Part shown: in pieces, positions 1-6,734 of the stretch
Layout: each line of letters starts with the position of its first letter
Numbering within the stretch: position 1 is the first letter of the stretch
Source of the DNA: Planctomycetia bacterium
GTDB lineage: Bacteria > Planctomycetota > Planctomycetia > Gemmatales > Gemmataceae
Direction of reading: 5' to 3'
DNA length: 27,528 nt
Assembly (NCBI GenBank): GCA_025356615.1
Contig: JANXSH010000256.1
Coordinates: 1-27,528 of the forward strand
The notes under the pieces: model-generated
Seen by the model: the letters and a program-made list of their open reading frames with translations, nothing else
Databases searched by the model: none
What the model was told of the DNA's origin: nothing
Made by a program: the position numbers and the translations under genes

Positions 1-2340
1 CTCTTCTTTCCCCGCCCGCGTCGCCGCCCACTCCTCGGGCGAGAACTTCACGTCCCGCGCGTTCGACCCGTTGTACGACCCGACGATCCCATCTTCCGCC
101 ATGAAGTCGATGAGCCGCGACGCCCGGCCGTAGCCGATGCCGAGGGCGCGCTGCAACAGCGAGCAACTGCCCCGTCCCTCGCGGACGACGACATCGATGG
201 CCTGCTCGTAGAGCTTATCGCGCGACTTGACGCGCTCGACCAGCGAGCCGCCCGCCTCGTCGGCCTCGCGCATCTCTTTTGTCTTGAGTTGCAACAACTC
301 CGTCTCGTAGCACGGCTCCGACTCGAGGTAGTCGGCAACGCGCGTGATCTCCGCATCGCCTGCATATGCGCCTTGCGCGCGCGTCAGGTCGCTCGTCCCT
401 GGAGGCAGGAACAGCATGTCGCCCCTGCCGAGGAGTTTGTCCGCGCCCATCTGGTCGAGGACGACTCGGCTGTCCGACTTCTGCGCGACCTTGAAGCACA
501 GGCGCGACGGCAAGTTCGACTTGATGAGGCCGGTAATCACGTCCACGGTCGGCTTCTGCGTCGCGAGGACGAGGTGGATGCCTGCGGCACGCGACTTCTG
601 CGCGAGTCGGATGATGTAGCCCTCGACTTCCTTCTTGAACTGCATCATCAGGTCCGACATCTCGTCGATGACGATCACGATGTACGGCATGCGCTCGGGG
701 ATGCGCTTACGCTCGTCGTCGTCGCTCGGCTTGACTCGGCGGAGGATCTCGTCCGCCGAGAGTTCGTTGTACCCGGCGACGTTGCGCACGCGCGCCCGCC
801 GCAGCAGGTCGTAGCGCTCCTCCATCTTGTCCACGGCCCAGGCGAGGACGGCCTCGGCCTTCTTCATGTCCTCGATGATCGGACTCATCAGGTGGGGCAC
901 CCGACTGCACCACTGCATCTCGACGCCGCTCTTGGGGTCGATCAGCACCATGCGGACCTCGTCGGGGCGGCGCGTCATCAGCAAGCTAAGGATGATCGTC
1001 GTGAGGCAGACCGACTTGCCGGTGCCCGTCGTGCCCGCGATGAGCAGGTGGGGCATGTCGGCCAGGTCGTACATGAGCGGTCGGCCCTCCGCGTCCTTGC
1101 CCAGGAAGAGCGGGATCTTGGCGCGGGCGACCTTCGCGGCCGAGAGCTGGATCACCTCCTTGAGGAGTACGTCGGTGCGCGTCTCGTTGGGGATCTCGAT
1201 GCCGACGGCGTTCTTACCGGGCAGCGGCGCGACCATACGGACGCTCGGCACCTTGAGGTTCAGCGCGATATCATCCGCAAGGCTCGTCACCTTGGCGACG
1301 CGGAGGCCGGTCTCGAGCGTGATCTCGTACATGGTCACGACGGGGCCGGTGTTGATGCCCACGACCTTGACGGTGATGCCGAAGTCGGCGAACGTCTTCT
1401 CCAGGAGGGCGGCGCGCTCCCGGAGTTGCTGGTCCTGCGCGCCGGGGACGACCGGGGTGGGGTCGTCGAGGAGGTGCAGCGGCGGAACCTCGTAACCCGC
1501 GAAGCGCTCGCGCTCGGAGTGCATGCCGTTGGACAGCATCAGTTTCGGCGAGCCGACTCGCTCCTCGAGGTGTGGCTCGTCGGGGTCGAGCCGGACATCG
1601 ATCGCCTTCACCTCGTGGTGCAGAATGGGAATCGTGAGTTTGGAAAAGAAGCCGCCCGATGACTTGGGCTTCTCTTCGGGCGTTCGGCCATCGATCGGGA
1701 CCGTCGGCGGCGCGACCGGCGGGACCGGCTTCACCGGGCTTGGTCGGCGGATCCCGCCCACGACGCGACGTAGACCACCTGCGAGGCCGGGGACGCGCCG
1801 GACGAATCGTTTCCCTATCCAGCCCAGTCCGAGGAACAGCCGCCGCCACAGGAACCAACCCGCCAGCCCGACGCCGAGCGCGGCGATGGCCGCAACGAGG
1901 AGGTGCCCCGTCTCGGGGAACTGCTCGACGAGCCATGCCTCGAGCCAGGCACCGACCGCGCCGCCGACGCCCGAGAGCGGGCTATCGGCGCGGGCCGACA
2001 AGTACCACTGGGCCAACACGCACCCCACCGGGACGAGGAGTAGCACGCCGATGAGCCGACCGGCCCAGCCGATCACGTCGCGCCGGACGACGAGCGCGAG
2101 GACGAGGACGGCCCACGACGCGAGCCAGAGAACCACGCCGACGCCCAGCGCGGCGACGAACTCGCCGCCGAGCCACGCCCCGATCGGGCCGAGCGGGTTG
2201 CGAACTCCCTCCGGCGCGGGGTAGGCGCGGCCCGCGTCGTCCATCGGATCCCGGCCGGCGACTGCGACGGCGACGAGAACCCCGGCGGCCAGCAACAGAC
2301 CTGCGGCGACATCGAGCCGCCAGGCGCGAGGGGGTTTCAT
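1..2340 (-). CDS. ftsK: FtsK/SpoIIIE DNA translocase (3' end beyond window)
   Basis: This is a hexameric, membrane-anchored DNA pump that moves chromosome ends through the division septum. Reading from the ATG at 2340 gives 780 codons without a stop. The first ~165 residues hold about four hydrophobic segments (roughly 11-27, 52-75, 85-105, 138-158), then a proline-rich linker. The alpha/beta motor follows, with Walker A GTTGTGKS near residue 437 (DNA 1010-1033) and Walker B-like IVIVIDEMSDLMM near residue 555. The C-terminal winged-helix gamma domain is visible (SLLQRALGIGYGRASRLIDFM, then DGIVG), so only a few residues are missing past base 1. A plus-strand ORF of 457 codons at 289-1662 is its shadow. 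It is divergent from trmL across a 207-bp gap that contains a palindromic repeat. Family identity is very secure. Confidence 0.96.
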   Translation of the reverse strand, partial: MKPPRAWRLDVAAGLLLAAGVLVAVAVAGRDPMDDAGRAYPAPEGVRNPLGPIGAWLGGEFVAALGVGVVLWLASWAVLVLALVVRRDVIGWAGRLIGVLLLVPVGCVLAQWYLSARADSPLSGVGGAVGAWLEAWLVEQFPETGHLLVAAIAALGVGLAGWFLWRRLFLGLGWIGKRFVRRVPGLAGGLRRVVGGIRRPSPVKPVPPVAPPTVPIDGRTPEEKPKSSGGFFSKLTIPILHHEVKAIDVRLDPDEPHLEERVGSPKLMLSNGMHSERERFAGYEVPPLHLLDDPTPVVPGAQDQQLRERAALLEKTFADFGITVKVVGINTGPVVTMYEITLETGLRVAKVTSLADDIALNLKVPSVRMVAPLPGKNAVGIEIPNETRTDVLLKEVIQLSAAKVARAKIPLFLGKDAEGRPLMYDLADMPHLLIAGTTGTGKSVCLTTIILSLLMTRRPDEVRMVLIDPKSGVEMQWCSRVPHLMSPIIEDMKKAEAVLAWAVDKMEERYDLLRRARVRNVAGYNELSADEILRRVKPSDDDERKRIPERMPYIVIVIDEMSDLMMQFKKEVEGYIIRLAQKSRAAGIHLVLATQKPTVDVITGLIKSNLPSRLCFKVAQKSDSRVVLDQMGADKLLGRGDMLFLPPGTSDLTRAQGAYAGDAEITRVADYLESEPCYETELLQLKTKEMREADEAGGSLVERVKSRDKLYEQAIDVVVREGRGSCSLLQRALGIGYGRASRLIDFMAEDGIVGSYNGSNARDVKFSPEEWAATRAGKEE

Positions 2341-2377
2341 GGTGCCGATTCCTGGGGCCGATCAGACAATACAAGAA

Positions 2378-2461
2378 TTAGCCACAGATGAACACGGATG
2401 AACACAGATCAAAGGCAAGAATTGGTATTATCTGGGTTCATCTATGTTCAGCTGTGGCTAA
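2378..2461. repeat. 84-bp inverted repeat (CCACAGATGAACAC type)
   Basis: Left arm 2378-2409 and right arm 2430-2461 are 32 nt each and pair with only 4 mismatches around a 20-nt loop. The left arm starts TTAGCCACAGATGAACAC and repeats the unit GATGAACAC in tandem. The motif resembles a palindromic repeat I know to be widely dispersed in environmental bacteria; the element type (REP/MITE-like) is inference. It lies between the divergent ftsK and trmL genes and creates a spurious in-frame extension of trmL. Confidence 0.85.
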
Positions 2462-2547
2462 ATTGGCGTTCAGATAATCTCACACATCGTATCATCGTCG
2501 AGCCGATGGCTTTTCGCACCTGTGAAATAACACCTTTAGGGGAGAAT

Positions 2548-3033
2548 ATGTTCCACATCGTTCTGTATGAGCCGGAAATACCGGCGAACACGGGTAACAT
2601 CAGCCGCCTGAGCGTCGCCGTCGGCGCGACGCTGCACCTCGTCGGTCGGCTGGGCTTCAGCCTCGAAGACAAGTACCTCAAGCGGGCTGGCCTCGACTAC
2701 TGGCCGGAGGTCCGCCTCGAGCGCCACGAGACGCTCGCCGACTACGAGGCAACTCAGGAGGCGAATCGCCTCTTCTGCTTCAGCTCCCACGCAACGAGGT
2801 CTTACACGCAGGTTAAGTATCAGCCGGGCGATGCGTTCCTCTTCGGCTGCGAGTCGCGCGGCCTGCCGCTCGAGGTGATCGAACGCCACGCCGGGCGGGC
2901 GCTGCGCATCCCGATGATGAACGACAAGATGCGCTGCCTGAACCTGTCGAGCGCGGTGGCGATCGTGGTGTACGAGGCGCTACGACAAGTGGGGGCGCTG
3001 GACGAGGAGCTACGGACGAGAGTCGGTGGGTGA
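2548..3033 (+). CDS. trmL: tRNA (cytidine/uridine-2'-O-)-methyltransferase TrmL
   Basis: A SPOUT-class methyltransferase that 2'-O-methylates the wobble nucleotide 34 of tRNA-Leu isoacceptors with S-adenosylmethionine. The product opens MFHIVLYEPEIPANTGNISR, the hallmark of the family, and contains FGCESRGLP and the knot segment IPMMNDKMRCLNLSSAVAI that forms the cofactor pocket. The reading frame is open back to 2398, but those codons lie in the upstream palindromic repeat. The ATG at 2548 gives 161 residues, close to the E. coli protein (157), and has a purine-rich AGGGGAGA at 2538-2545. No other gene is on the same strand upstream, so it is likely expressed alone. Confidence 0.95.
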   Translation: MFHIVLYEPEIPANTGNISRLSVAVGATLHLVGRLGFSLEDKYLKRAGLDYWPEVRLERHETLADYEATQEANRLFCFSSHATRSYTQVKYQPGDAFLFGCESRGLPLEVIERHAGRALRIPMMNDKMRCLNLSSAVAIVVYEALRQVGALDEELRTRVGG

Positions 3034-3124
3034 CATGATAGTGGCGATTTATCGACGCGGAGCCTGATGGGGGCCTCGAAATGAGGGAGGATCGGGATAG
3101 GTTATCTGGGTCTCCATCCTGGGA

Positions 3125-3153
3125 TTGCGAAAATGCTTGTCGCGATCTATATC
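3125..3153 (+). promoter_or_regulatory. Candidate sigma70-type promoter
   Basis: TTGCGA at 3125-3130 and TATATC at 3148-3153 are separated by exactly 17 nt. The expected transcription start would be near 3160, just ahead of the ribosome site AGAGGA at 3161-3166. This placement argues against starting the downstream gene at the TTG at 3125, which would lie inside the -35 box. Confidence 0.45.
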
Positions 3154-3172
3154 TATCGTAAGAGGAATAGGC

Positions 3173-3559
3173 GTGGAAGAATCTGGCTTGCAAGTCAGCC
3201 GAAAAACTATCTTGGTGGTACTCTTTGTTCCGAGCGTCGAGCGCGACGGGATCACGACTATTCACCAAGAGCATTGGGTGGAAGAGGCGCTCGAGACGCT
3301 CGGCCAATTATACGGCGGGGCCACTGCTTTTCCGCAGGCCCAAGGTGTCTGGCGCGATGACGAGATGGGTGGTATCCTGGTCAAGGATCAGCCTGTCGTC
3401 ATTCATTGCTATACGACGCCCGCAGACATCGCCGATTCGGATCGTCTCTCCCGGCTTGGAAGTTTCTGCCGACGAATGGGACGCGAGGCGCACCAAGGCG
3501 AAATTGGGCTAGTGATCGGCGATGAGTACCTGGCATTCCGAGATTTCTCGAAGGAGTAG
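3173..3559 (+). CDS. Conserved hypothetical protein, first gene of a two-gene unit
   Basis: The product (128 residues) contains RKTILVVLFVPSVERDG, WVEEALETLGQLYGGATAF and GVWRDDEMGGILVKDQPVVI. I recognise it only as a hypothetical type seen in planctomycetes and cyanobacteria; its activity is unknown to me. There is no signal peptide or membrane segment. GTG at 3173 is chosen because AGAGGA lies 6 nt upstream and a promoter-like pair lies just before it. The next gene begins 3 bp after its stop, so the two are almost certainly one operon. Since the second gene looks like a ribbon-helix-helix protein, this one could be the effector of a toxin-antitoxin-like pair, but no toxin fold is recognisable. 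Existence of the gene is well supported; function is open. Confidence 0.75.
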   Translation: MEESGLQVSRKTILVVLFVPSVERDGITTIHQEHWVEEALETLGQLYGGATAFPQAQGVWRDDEMGGILVKDQPVVIHCYTTPADIADSDRLSRLGSFCRRMGREAHQGEIGLVIGDEYLAFRDFSKE

Positions 3560-3562
3560 GTC

Positions 3563-3868
3563 ATGGGCGCATCCTTGGACATGGAGCGTATCGCAAAAGA
3601 GTTGGGAGCGGAGCGAGGTGGCAAGGTGTCGGCGACCGGGGGCTACTTCGGTGCTCTCCAGATAGCTGCCGATGTCGCCTCGCGTTTTCGCGTGCCAGCA
3701 GGCGGCGGCCGCCCAACCGATCCATCGTGGAGCGAGCAGCGCCTGGTCCGGCTCTCACCTCGAACGCTCGAGCAGCTCGAGCAGCTCGCAGAGCAGGCGC
3801 AGGCAAGCCCGATGCAGGTTGCGGCGCTATTGCTCGAACGAGCGGTACAGACCGTCGTGAGCCAATAG
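3563..3868 (+). CDS. Ribbon-helix-helix-like small protein, second gene of the pair
   Basis: 101 residues, ATG at 3563 with a perfect AAGGAG at 3551-3556 that overlaps the end of the preceding gene. The N-terminal half holds ERIAKELGAERGGKVSATGG, and the C-terminal ~40 residues (RLVRLSPRTLEQLEQLAEQA then SPMQVAALLLERAV) show the strand-helix-helix pattern of CopG/Arc-type DNA-binding antitoxins: a basic-hydrophobic strand, a helix starting LSPRTLEQL, a turn, and an amphipathic second helix. It is probably dimeric and may autorepress the operon. The fold is inferred from pattern only. Together with its upstream neighbour it resembles a type II toxin-antitoxin unit in toxin-first order. Confidence 0.72.
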   Translation: MGASLDMERIAKELGAERGGKVSATGGYFGALQIAADVASRFRVPAGGGRPTDPSWSEQRLVRLSPRTLEQLEQLAEQAQASPMQVAALLLERAVQTVVSQ

Positions 3869-3875
3869 CAAGCAG

Positions 3876-3929
3876 GTCGAACCAACGGCTGAAGAGGACC
3901 GGGGCCACCGATGAGCTTCGTTGCTCGGC
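3876..3929. repeat. Cassette-boundary-like inverted repeat, site A
   Basis: The left end GTCGAACCAACG (from 3876) and right end CGTTGCTCGGC (3919-3929) are inverted copies with one bulged base and two mismatches. It follows the two-gene unit and stops 9 nt before the ribosome site of the next gene. The left end matches sites at 4267, 4969 and 6398 (consensus CGAAC then S-A-W-C). The right arm read in reverse contains AAGCTC, as does the left arm of the 4267 site. Confidence 0.6.
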
Positions 3930-3952
3930 ATCTGGGTCAAAGGAGGCTTGCT

Positions 3953-4258
3953 GTGGCAACGGATCCCGTCCAATCAGATGACTGGCCAGACGACGAGTAT
4001 ATCCCGTATTTGGAAGCCGAGCAGCGTCTCTACGCCTGGATTCTGTGCAAGGTAGGCGGTGTCGCGCCCGAGGAAGCAATGAGCCGCGCCATTGCTCGTT
4101 TTCATTACGAGCCTCAGAGTGAACGCGGGGTCATCACGAATATCGGCGCTTGGGACATCGCAATGCGGGATCTCTTTGGGCGGCGCCGGAAACCCGAAGA
4201 GTTTGGGCTGGAAGTGGAGTTCGACGCCCTGAAAAAGCGGTTGTTTCATGGCGAGTGA
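3953..4258 (+). CDS. Conserved hypothetical protein
   Basis: 101 residues of soluble protein with no signal peptide. Segments such as YIPYLEAEQRLYAWILCKVG, AIARFHYEPQSERG and AWDIAMRDLFG are characteristic enough to suggest a conserved family, but I do not recognise a named domain. GTG at 3953 is preferred over the ATG at 3911. It has a strong AAAGGAGG at 3939-3946, and the ATG at 3911 lies inside an inverted-repeat site. The gene is flanked by inverted-repeat sites (3876-3929 and 4267-4335), giving it the look of a single-gene cassette. Confidence 0.7.
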   Translation: MATDPVQSDDWPDDEYIPYLEAEQRLYAWILCKVGGVAPEEAMSRAIARFHYEPQSERGVITNIGAWDIAMRDLFGRRRKPEEFGLEVEFDALKKRLFHGE

Positions 4259-4266
4259 GGGCCACC

Positions 4267-4335
4267 GAACGATCAAGCTCACCGGCTGAGGCCGCTGGCG
4301 TGACGCTGAACTTTGAAAAGCCGTTTGAGTCGTTC
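4267..4335. repeat. Cassette-boundary-like inverted repeat, site B
   Basis: GAACGATCAA (4267-4276) pairs with TTGAGTCGTTC (4325-4335) with a single bulge. The interior carries partially self-complementary stretches and the string GCTGAAC at 4306-4311, as in site C. It lies 8 bp after the previous stop and 34 bp before the next start. Confidence 0.6.
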
Positions 4336-4369
4336 CGCCGTTGGACGGGTTGGCAGGGCACAACAGGAT

Positions 4370-5005
4370 ATGGCTTACACCGATTTCACGCTGGAAACTG
4401 CGGAGGCGGACTTAGCCGTCACCGCCCGGCCTGGGGTGCTGTTCCCTGGGCTGCGGCCGGTGCCCGTTCCGGTCTGGCTACAGGAACTCCTCGGTCGCGG
4501 GATGCGTCTGGCCTTGGTCAGCGAGAAGGCCCGTAGCGAGTTCATCGTCGCGCCGATCCTGCTGGCGGTCCGAGAGCTATGCGGCGAGCGGGTCGCCATC
4601 CTGTCCGGCGAGCGCCTCGACGTGGACCCGGCCCGCCGGTTGCTCGGCGAGTGTAACTTCATCCTGGCACTGTCCGACCCGCTCCCGCGTTTACGCGCGC
4701 CGCTCCTCGCGGTGGTGGAGGCGAAGAAGAATGACATCGATGCCGGGCTGGGGCAGTGCGTGGCCCAAATGGTCGCGGCTCAGTTGTACAACGAGCGGTC
4801 GGGGCAGGCGATGCCCGCCGTCTCCGGGTGCGTGACCACGGGGGAGGACTGGCAGTTCCTGCGTCTGGCCGGGACGGCGGTGACGATCGACCAGGGGCGG
4901 TTCTACATCGATAATGTAGGCGGGATCCTGGCGGCGCTCCAGGCGGCCCTGCAACAGGCGGGGGTCGGGCCGAACCAACCGCCGGAGCCGACCGGGCCGG
5001 CATGA
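4370..5005 (+). CDS. Hypothetical protein with PD-(D/E)XK-nuclease-like core
   Basis: 211 residues from the ATG at 4370 (AYTDFTLETAEADLAV). An upstream in-frame ATG at 4313 lies inside inverted-repeat site B and is not favoured. The central segment LGECNFILALSDP, followed ~15 residues later by LLAVVEAKKNDIDAGLGQC, follows the layout of PD-(D/E)XK nuclease-fold proteins (acidic residue, then E-x-K in the next strand). The usual Asp position reads Asn (CNF), although a Glu is two residues before it, so catalysis is uncertain. I know relatives only as abundant hypothetical proteins of planctomycetes and cyanobacteria. The last dozen codons (GPNQPPEPTGPA) are supplied by inverted-repeat site C, so the tail is probably not part of the fold. 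Confidence 0.75.
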   Translation: MAYTDFTLETAEADLAVTARPGVLFPGLRPVPVPVWLQELLGRGMRLALVSEKARSEFIVAPILLAVRELCGERVAILSGERLDVDPARRLLGECNFILALSDPLPRLRAPLLAVVEAKKNDIDAGLGQCVAQMVAAQLYNERSGQAMPAVSGCVTTGEDWQFLRLAGTAVTIDQGRFYIDNVGGILAALQAALQQAGVGPNQPPEPTGPA

Positions 5006-5065
5006 CAGCATTCCAAGATTCCACAGTTCCTCAGCCGACCCCGCTGCTGAACGTTATCGTTCGGC
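4969..5065. repeat. Cassette-boundary-like inverted repeat, site C
   Basis: Perfect 7-bp ends GCCGAAC (4969-4975) and GTTCGGC (5059-5065) enclose 83 nt of imperfect hairpin. AGCCGACC occurs at 4986-4993 and 5033-5040, and the right side reads GCTGAACGTTATCGTTCGGC. The layout (short inverted ends with conserved AAC/GTT, bulged stem, variable centre, about 100 bp) resembles an integron attC site, except that the R boxes carry G:C where attC normally has T:A. The ribosome site of the next ORF begins at the very next base. Confidence 0.6.
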
Positions 5066-5078
5066 GGAGGAGACACAC

Positions 5079-5192
5079 ATGGAAGTCGAAAACGAAGTCC
5101 TGGAATCTGCGGCGTTGGCGAGTTACCAACGGGACGCGGATAGTTCGAGGCTTCGTTCCTCCCTTCAACCAGTGGAAGGTAATTGCGGATGA
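5079..5192 (+). CDS. Small leader ORF (37 aa) coupled to the phosphodiesterase gene
   Basis: A short ORF, ATG at 5079, with an excellent ribosome site GGAGGAGA at 5066-5073 (5-nt spacing). It encodes 37 residues beginning MEVENEVLESAALASYQR and stops at 5190-5192, overlapping the next ATG (5189-5191) as ATGA. The tight overlap indicates translational coupling with the following gene. It has no signal peptide, no attenuator-like run of one amino acid, and no recognised domain. It begins directly after inverted-repeat site C. It may be a genuine small protein or a translated leader. Confidence 0.55.
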   Translation: MEVENEVLESAALASYQRDADSSRLRSSLQPVEGNCG

Positions 5193-6322
5193 TCAAGTAC
5201 TACAACTTGGGTGCGAACAAGAGACTCAACGAAATCGTGATGGCGGGCAGTCACGACGCGGGAATCACGGGCGGCGATAAGAATGTCCAGACGCAGGACT
5301 TGGACATCGCGGGGCAGGCGACAGCCGGCGTGCGCGTCTTCGACCTCCGCGTGGCGGTGGCCGCCAAGTCGACTCAGCCGGGAGCCGCAAAGGAAGCGGA
5401 ACTCAAGTCCTTCCATGCCGACGGGAAGCTGATGAAGAATGAGACCAAGTCTCGATTCGTACCGGAAGTGAACCGGGTCGAAACGGTCACCCGAACCAAA
5501 CTGAGGGGCGGGACTTTCGGCCTAGGTCTCGCGGGGATGCTACAGCAGGCAAAAGCCTTCGTGGAGAACAACGACACGGAGTTCCTGATCCTCAAATTCG
5601 ACAAGTGTACGAACTGGGAACTCATCGCCGAGGTCTGCGTGAGCGAACTGGCGGGTACCCTCTACAAAGACGCCGGCAACCTGAACAGCAAGAGGCTCAA
5701 GGATCTGAAGGGGCACGTCATCGTCCTCTTCACGCAGGGCGGATTGACGGCGATCCCGCAGCAATACAAGGGTGCCGGCGGGATCCTCGGCATCAAGAAC
5801 TTGTCCGCCGGCGGCGCGTACGACGACCAGTACGAGGGGATGCAGTATTTCGGCAAGGGCGGAACGTCGGTCGTGAAGGCGTATGGAAAGATCGGCCAGA
5901 ACGAGAAGAAGCAGTCCAAGCTGATGAGCCGGGGGGCGACGGGCGATCCCGACGTGATGGGAATGATGTACTGGACCTCCACGGGCGTCAACGAAAGTAT
6001 CCGCAAACGCAACGACAAGATGTGGAACGCCAAGAACACGAATTCGTTCAGGAGGATGTGGGAATCGGGCCTGGCGGAGTCCATCGAGTCGCGCGTCGCG
6101 AGCAGCGTCGATCCGACCAACTACGCATCGGCGTCCATTCTCAAAGCCTTCATGCCCAACATCGTGATGATCGACTTCGCGGATGACAACAAATGTTCGG
6201 AGATCTACGACCTGAACGCGGTGGCCGGGGTCGAAATCACGTTCGCCGCACAGCAACTCGATCTCGAAATGAAGAAAGCCCAGGACCAATACGCGGAGCT
6301 GGTGCGGAAGAAGCGGATCTAG
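5189..6322 (+). CDS. PI-PLC-like phosphodiesterase (X-domain family)
   Basis: 377 residues. IVMAGSHDAG (His22, Asp23), then DIAGQATAGVRVFDLRV (Asp52, Arg54), then SFHADGKLM (His76) follow the order of the catalytic His-Asp / Asp-x-Arg / His set of bacterial phosphatidylinositol-specific phospholipase C. EFLILKFDKCTNW continues the barrel. Such enzymes cleave phosphodiesters by general acid-base chemistry; the substrate here is not predictable. No signal peptide is visible, which is unusual because classical bacterial PI-PLCs are secreted. ATG at 5189 is chosen (GGAAGG at 5174-5179, overlap with the leader ORF); an in-frame TTG lies two codons upstream. It is the last unit of the cassette-like run and is followed by inverted-repeat site D. 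Confidence 0.78.
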   Translation: MIKYYNLGANKRLNEIVMAGSHDAGITGGDKNVQTQDLDIAGQATAGVRVFDLRVAVAAKSTQPGAAKEAELKSFHADGKLMKNETKSRFVPEVNRVETVTRTKLRGGTFGLGLAGMLQQAKAFVENNDTEFLILKFDKCTNWELIAEVCVSELAGTLYKDAGNLNSKRLKDLKGHVIVLFTQGGLTAIPQQYKGAGGILGIKNLSAGGAYDDQYEGMQYFGKGGTSVVKAYGKIGQNEKKQSKLMSRGATGDPDVMGMMYWTSTGVNESIRKRNDKMWNAKNTNSFRRMWESGLAESIESRVASSVDPTNYASASILKAFMPNIVMIDFADDNKCSEIYDLNAVAGVEITFAAQQLDLEMKKAQDQYAELVRKKRI

Positions 6323-6397
6323 GGGGAGCGGAAGTTCGACAAGCGGGATGGCTTTCTCCGCCGAGGGAAATGCGGACCGGATCCCGTCCCAGGGTCC

Positions 6398-6464
6398 GCC
6401 GAACCATCCGCAGCAACAGACGGCGGACTCGATGCCGTCTTCCCGGCGTTCACCGTCGCTCGGC
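6398..6464. repeat. Cassette-boundary-like inverted repeat, site D
   Basis: The ends GCCGAAC (6398-6404) and GCTCGGC (6458-6464) are inverted with one mismatch. An inner perfect stem AGACGGC/GCCGTCT (6418-6424, 6434-6440) is separated by a 9-nt loop. The left end reads CGAACCATCCGC, close to the sites at 3876 and 4969. It is 76 bp after the PLC-like stop codon. Confidence 0.5.
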
Positions 6465-6557
6465 ATGAACGCCGCGGAGAGTGTGAATGCATTCGGCGAG
6501 CCGGGAGCGTTACCGTAGTTTCAAAAAAAAAGGAAGCGAGACGCATGGGAGGTTCCG

Positions 6558-6605
6558 CGACGTAAGTCCTTATCCTTCGGTCGAGAAATCGACGCAAGTC
6601 CTTAT
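6558..6605 (+). repeat. Two 16-bp direct repeats, 32-bp period
   Basis: CGACGTAAGTCCTTAT at 6558-6573 and CGACGCAAGTCCTTAT at 6590-6605 differ at one base. They lie about 100 bp upstream of the DUF1501 promoter. They may be paired protein-binding sites on the same helix face (32 bp is about three turns) or a chance duplication. Confidence 0.6.
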
Positions 6606-6705
6606 TTTATCGGCGGTCGCGTGCCTCATGGGGGTGCCATTCGCCGGGACAGCCGCGCTCCCGGAAGTTTTGCCCCACCCGATGACCATCGGTCTCATGA
6701 ATTCG

Positions 6706-6734
6706 TTGGACATGGAATTCCTCGCTGGTATGCT
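6706..6734 (+). promoter_or_regulatory. Promoter of the DUF1501 gene
   Basis: TTGGAC at 6706-6711 and TATGCT at 6729-6734 with a 17-nt spacer, plus an extended -10 TG one base before the hexamer. The expected start point is near 6741, 26 bases before the DUF1501 ATG. Confidence 0.6.

Noticed and set aside
289..1662. 457-codon plus-strand ORF
   Set aside because: Exact antisense shadow of ftsK; Arg/Asp/His-rich sequence without domain character, while the minus strand reads as a clear FtsK.
2398..2547. N-terminal extension of trmL
   Set aside because: The extra 50 codons derive from the palindromic repeat and spacer; the family begins at MFHIVLYEP with its own ribosome site.
3876..5065. CRISPR array interpretation of the repeated sites
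   Set aside because: The sites are irregularly spaced, enclose whole genes, are inverted repeats of unequal length, and no cas gene is present.
5540..6466. 308-codon minus-strand ORF opposite the PLC-like gene
   Set aside because: Shadow frame; the plus strand carries the catalytic-type motifs.
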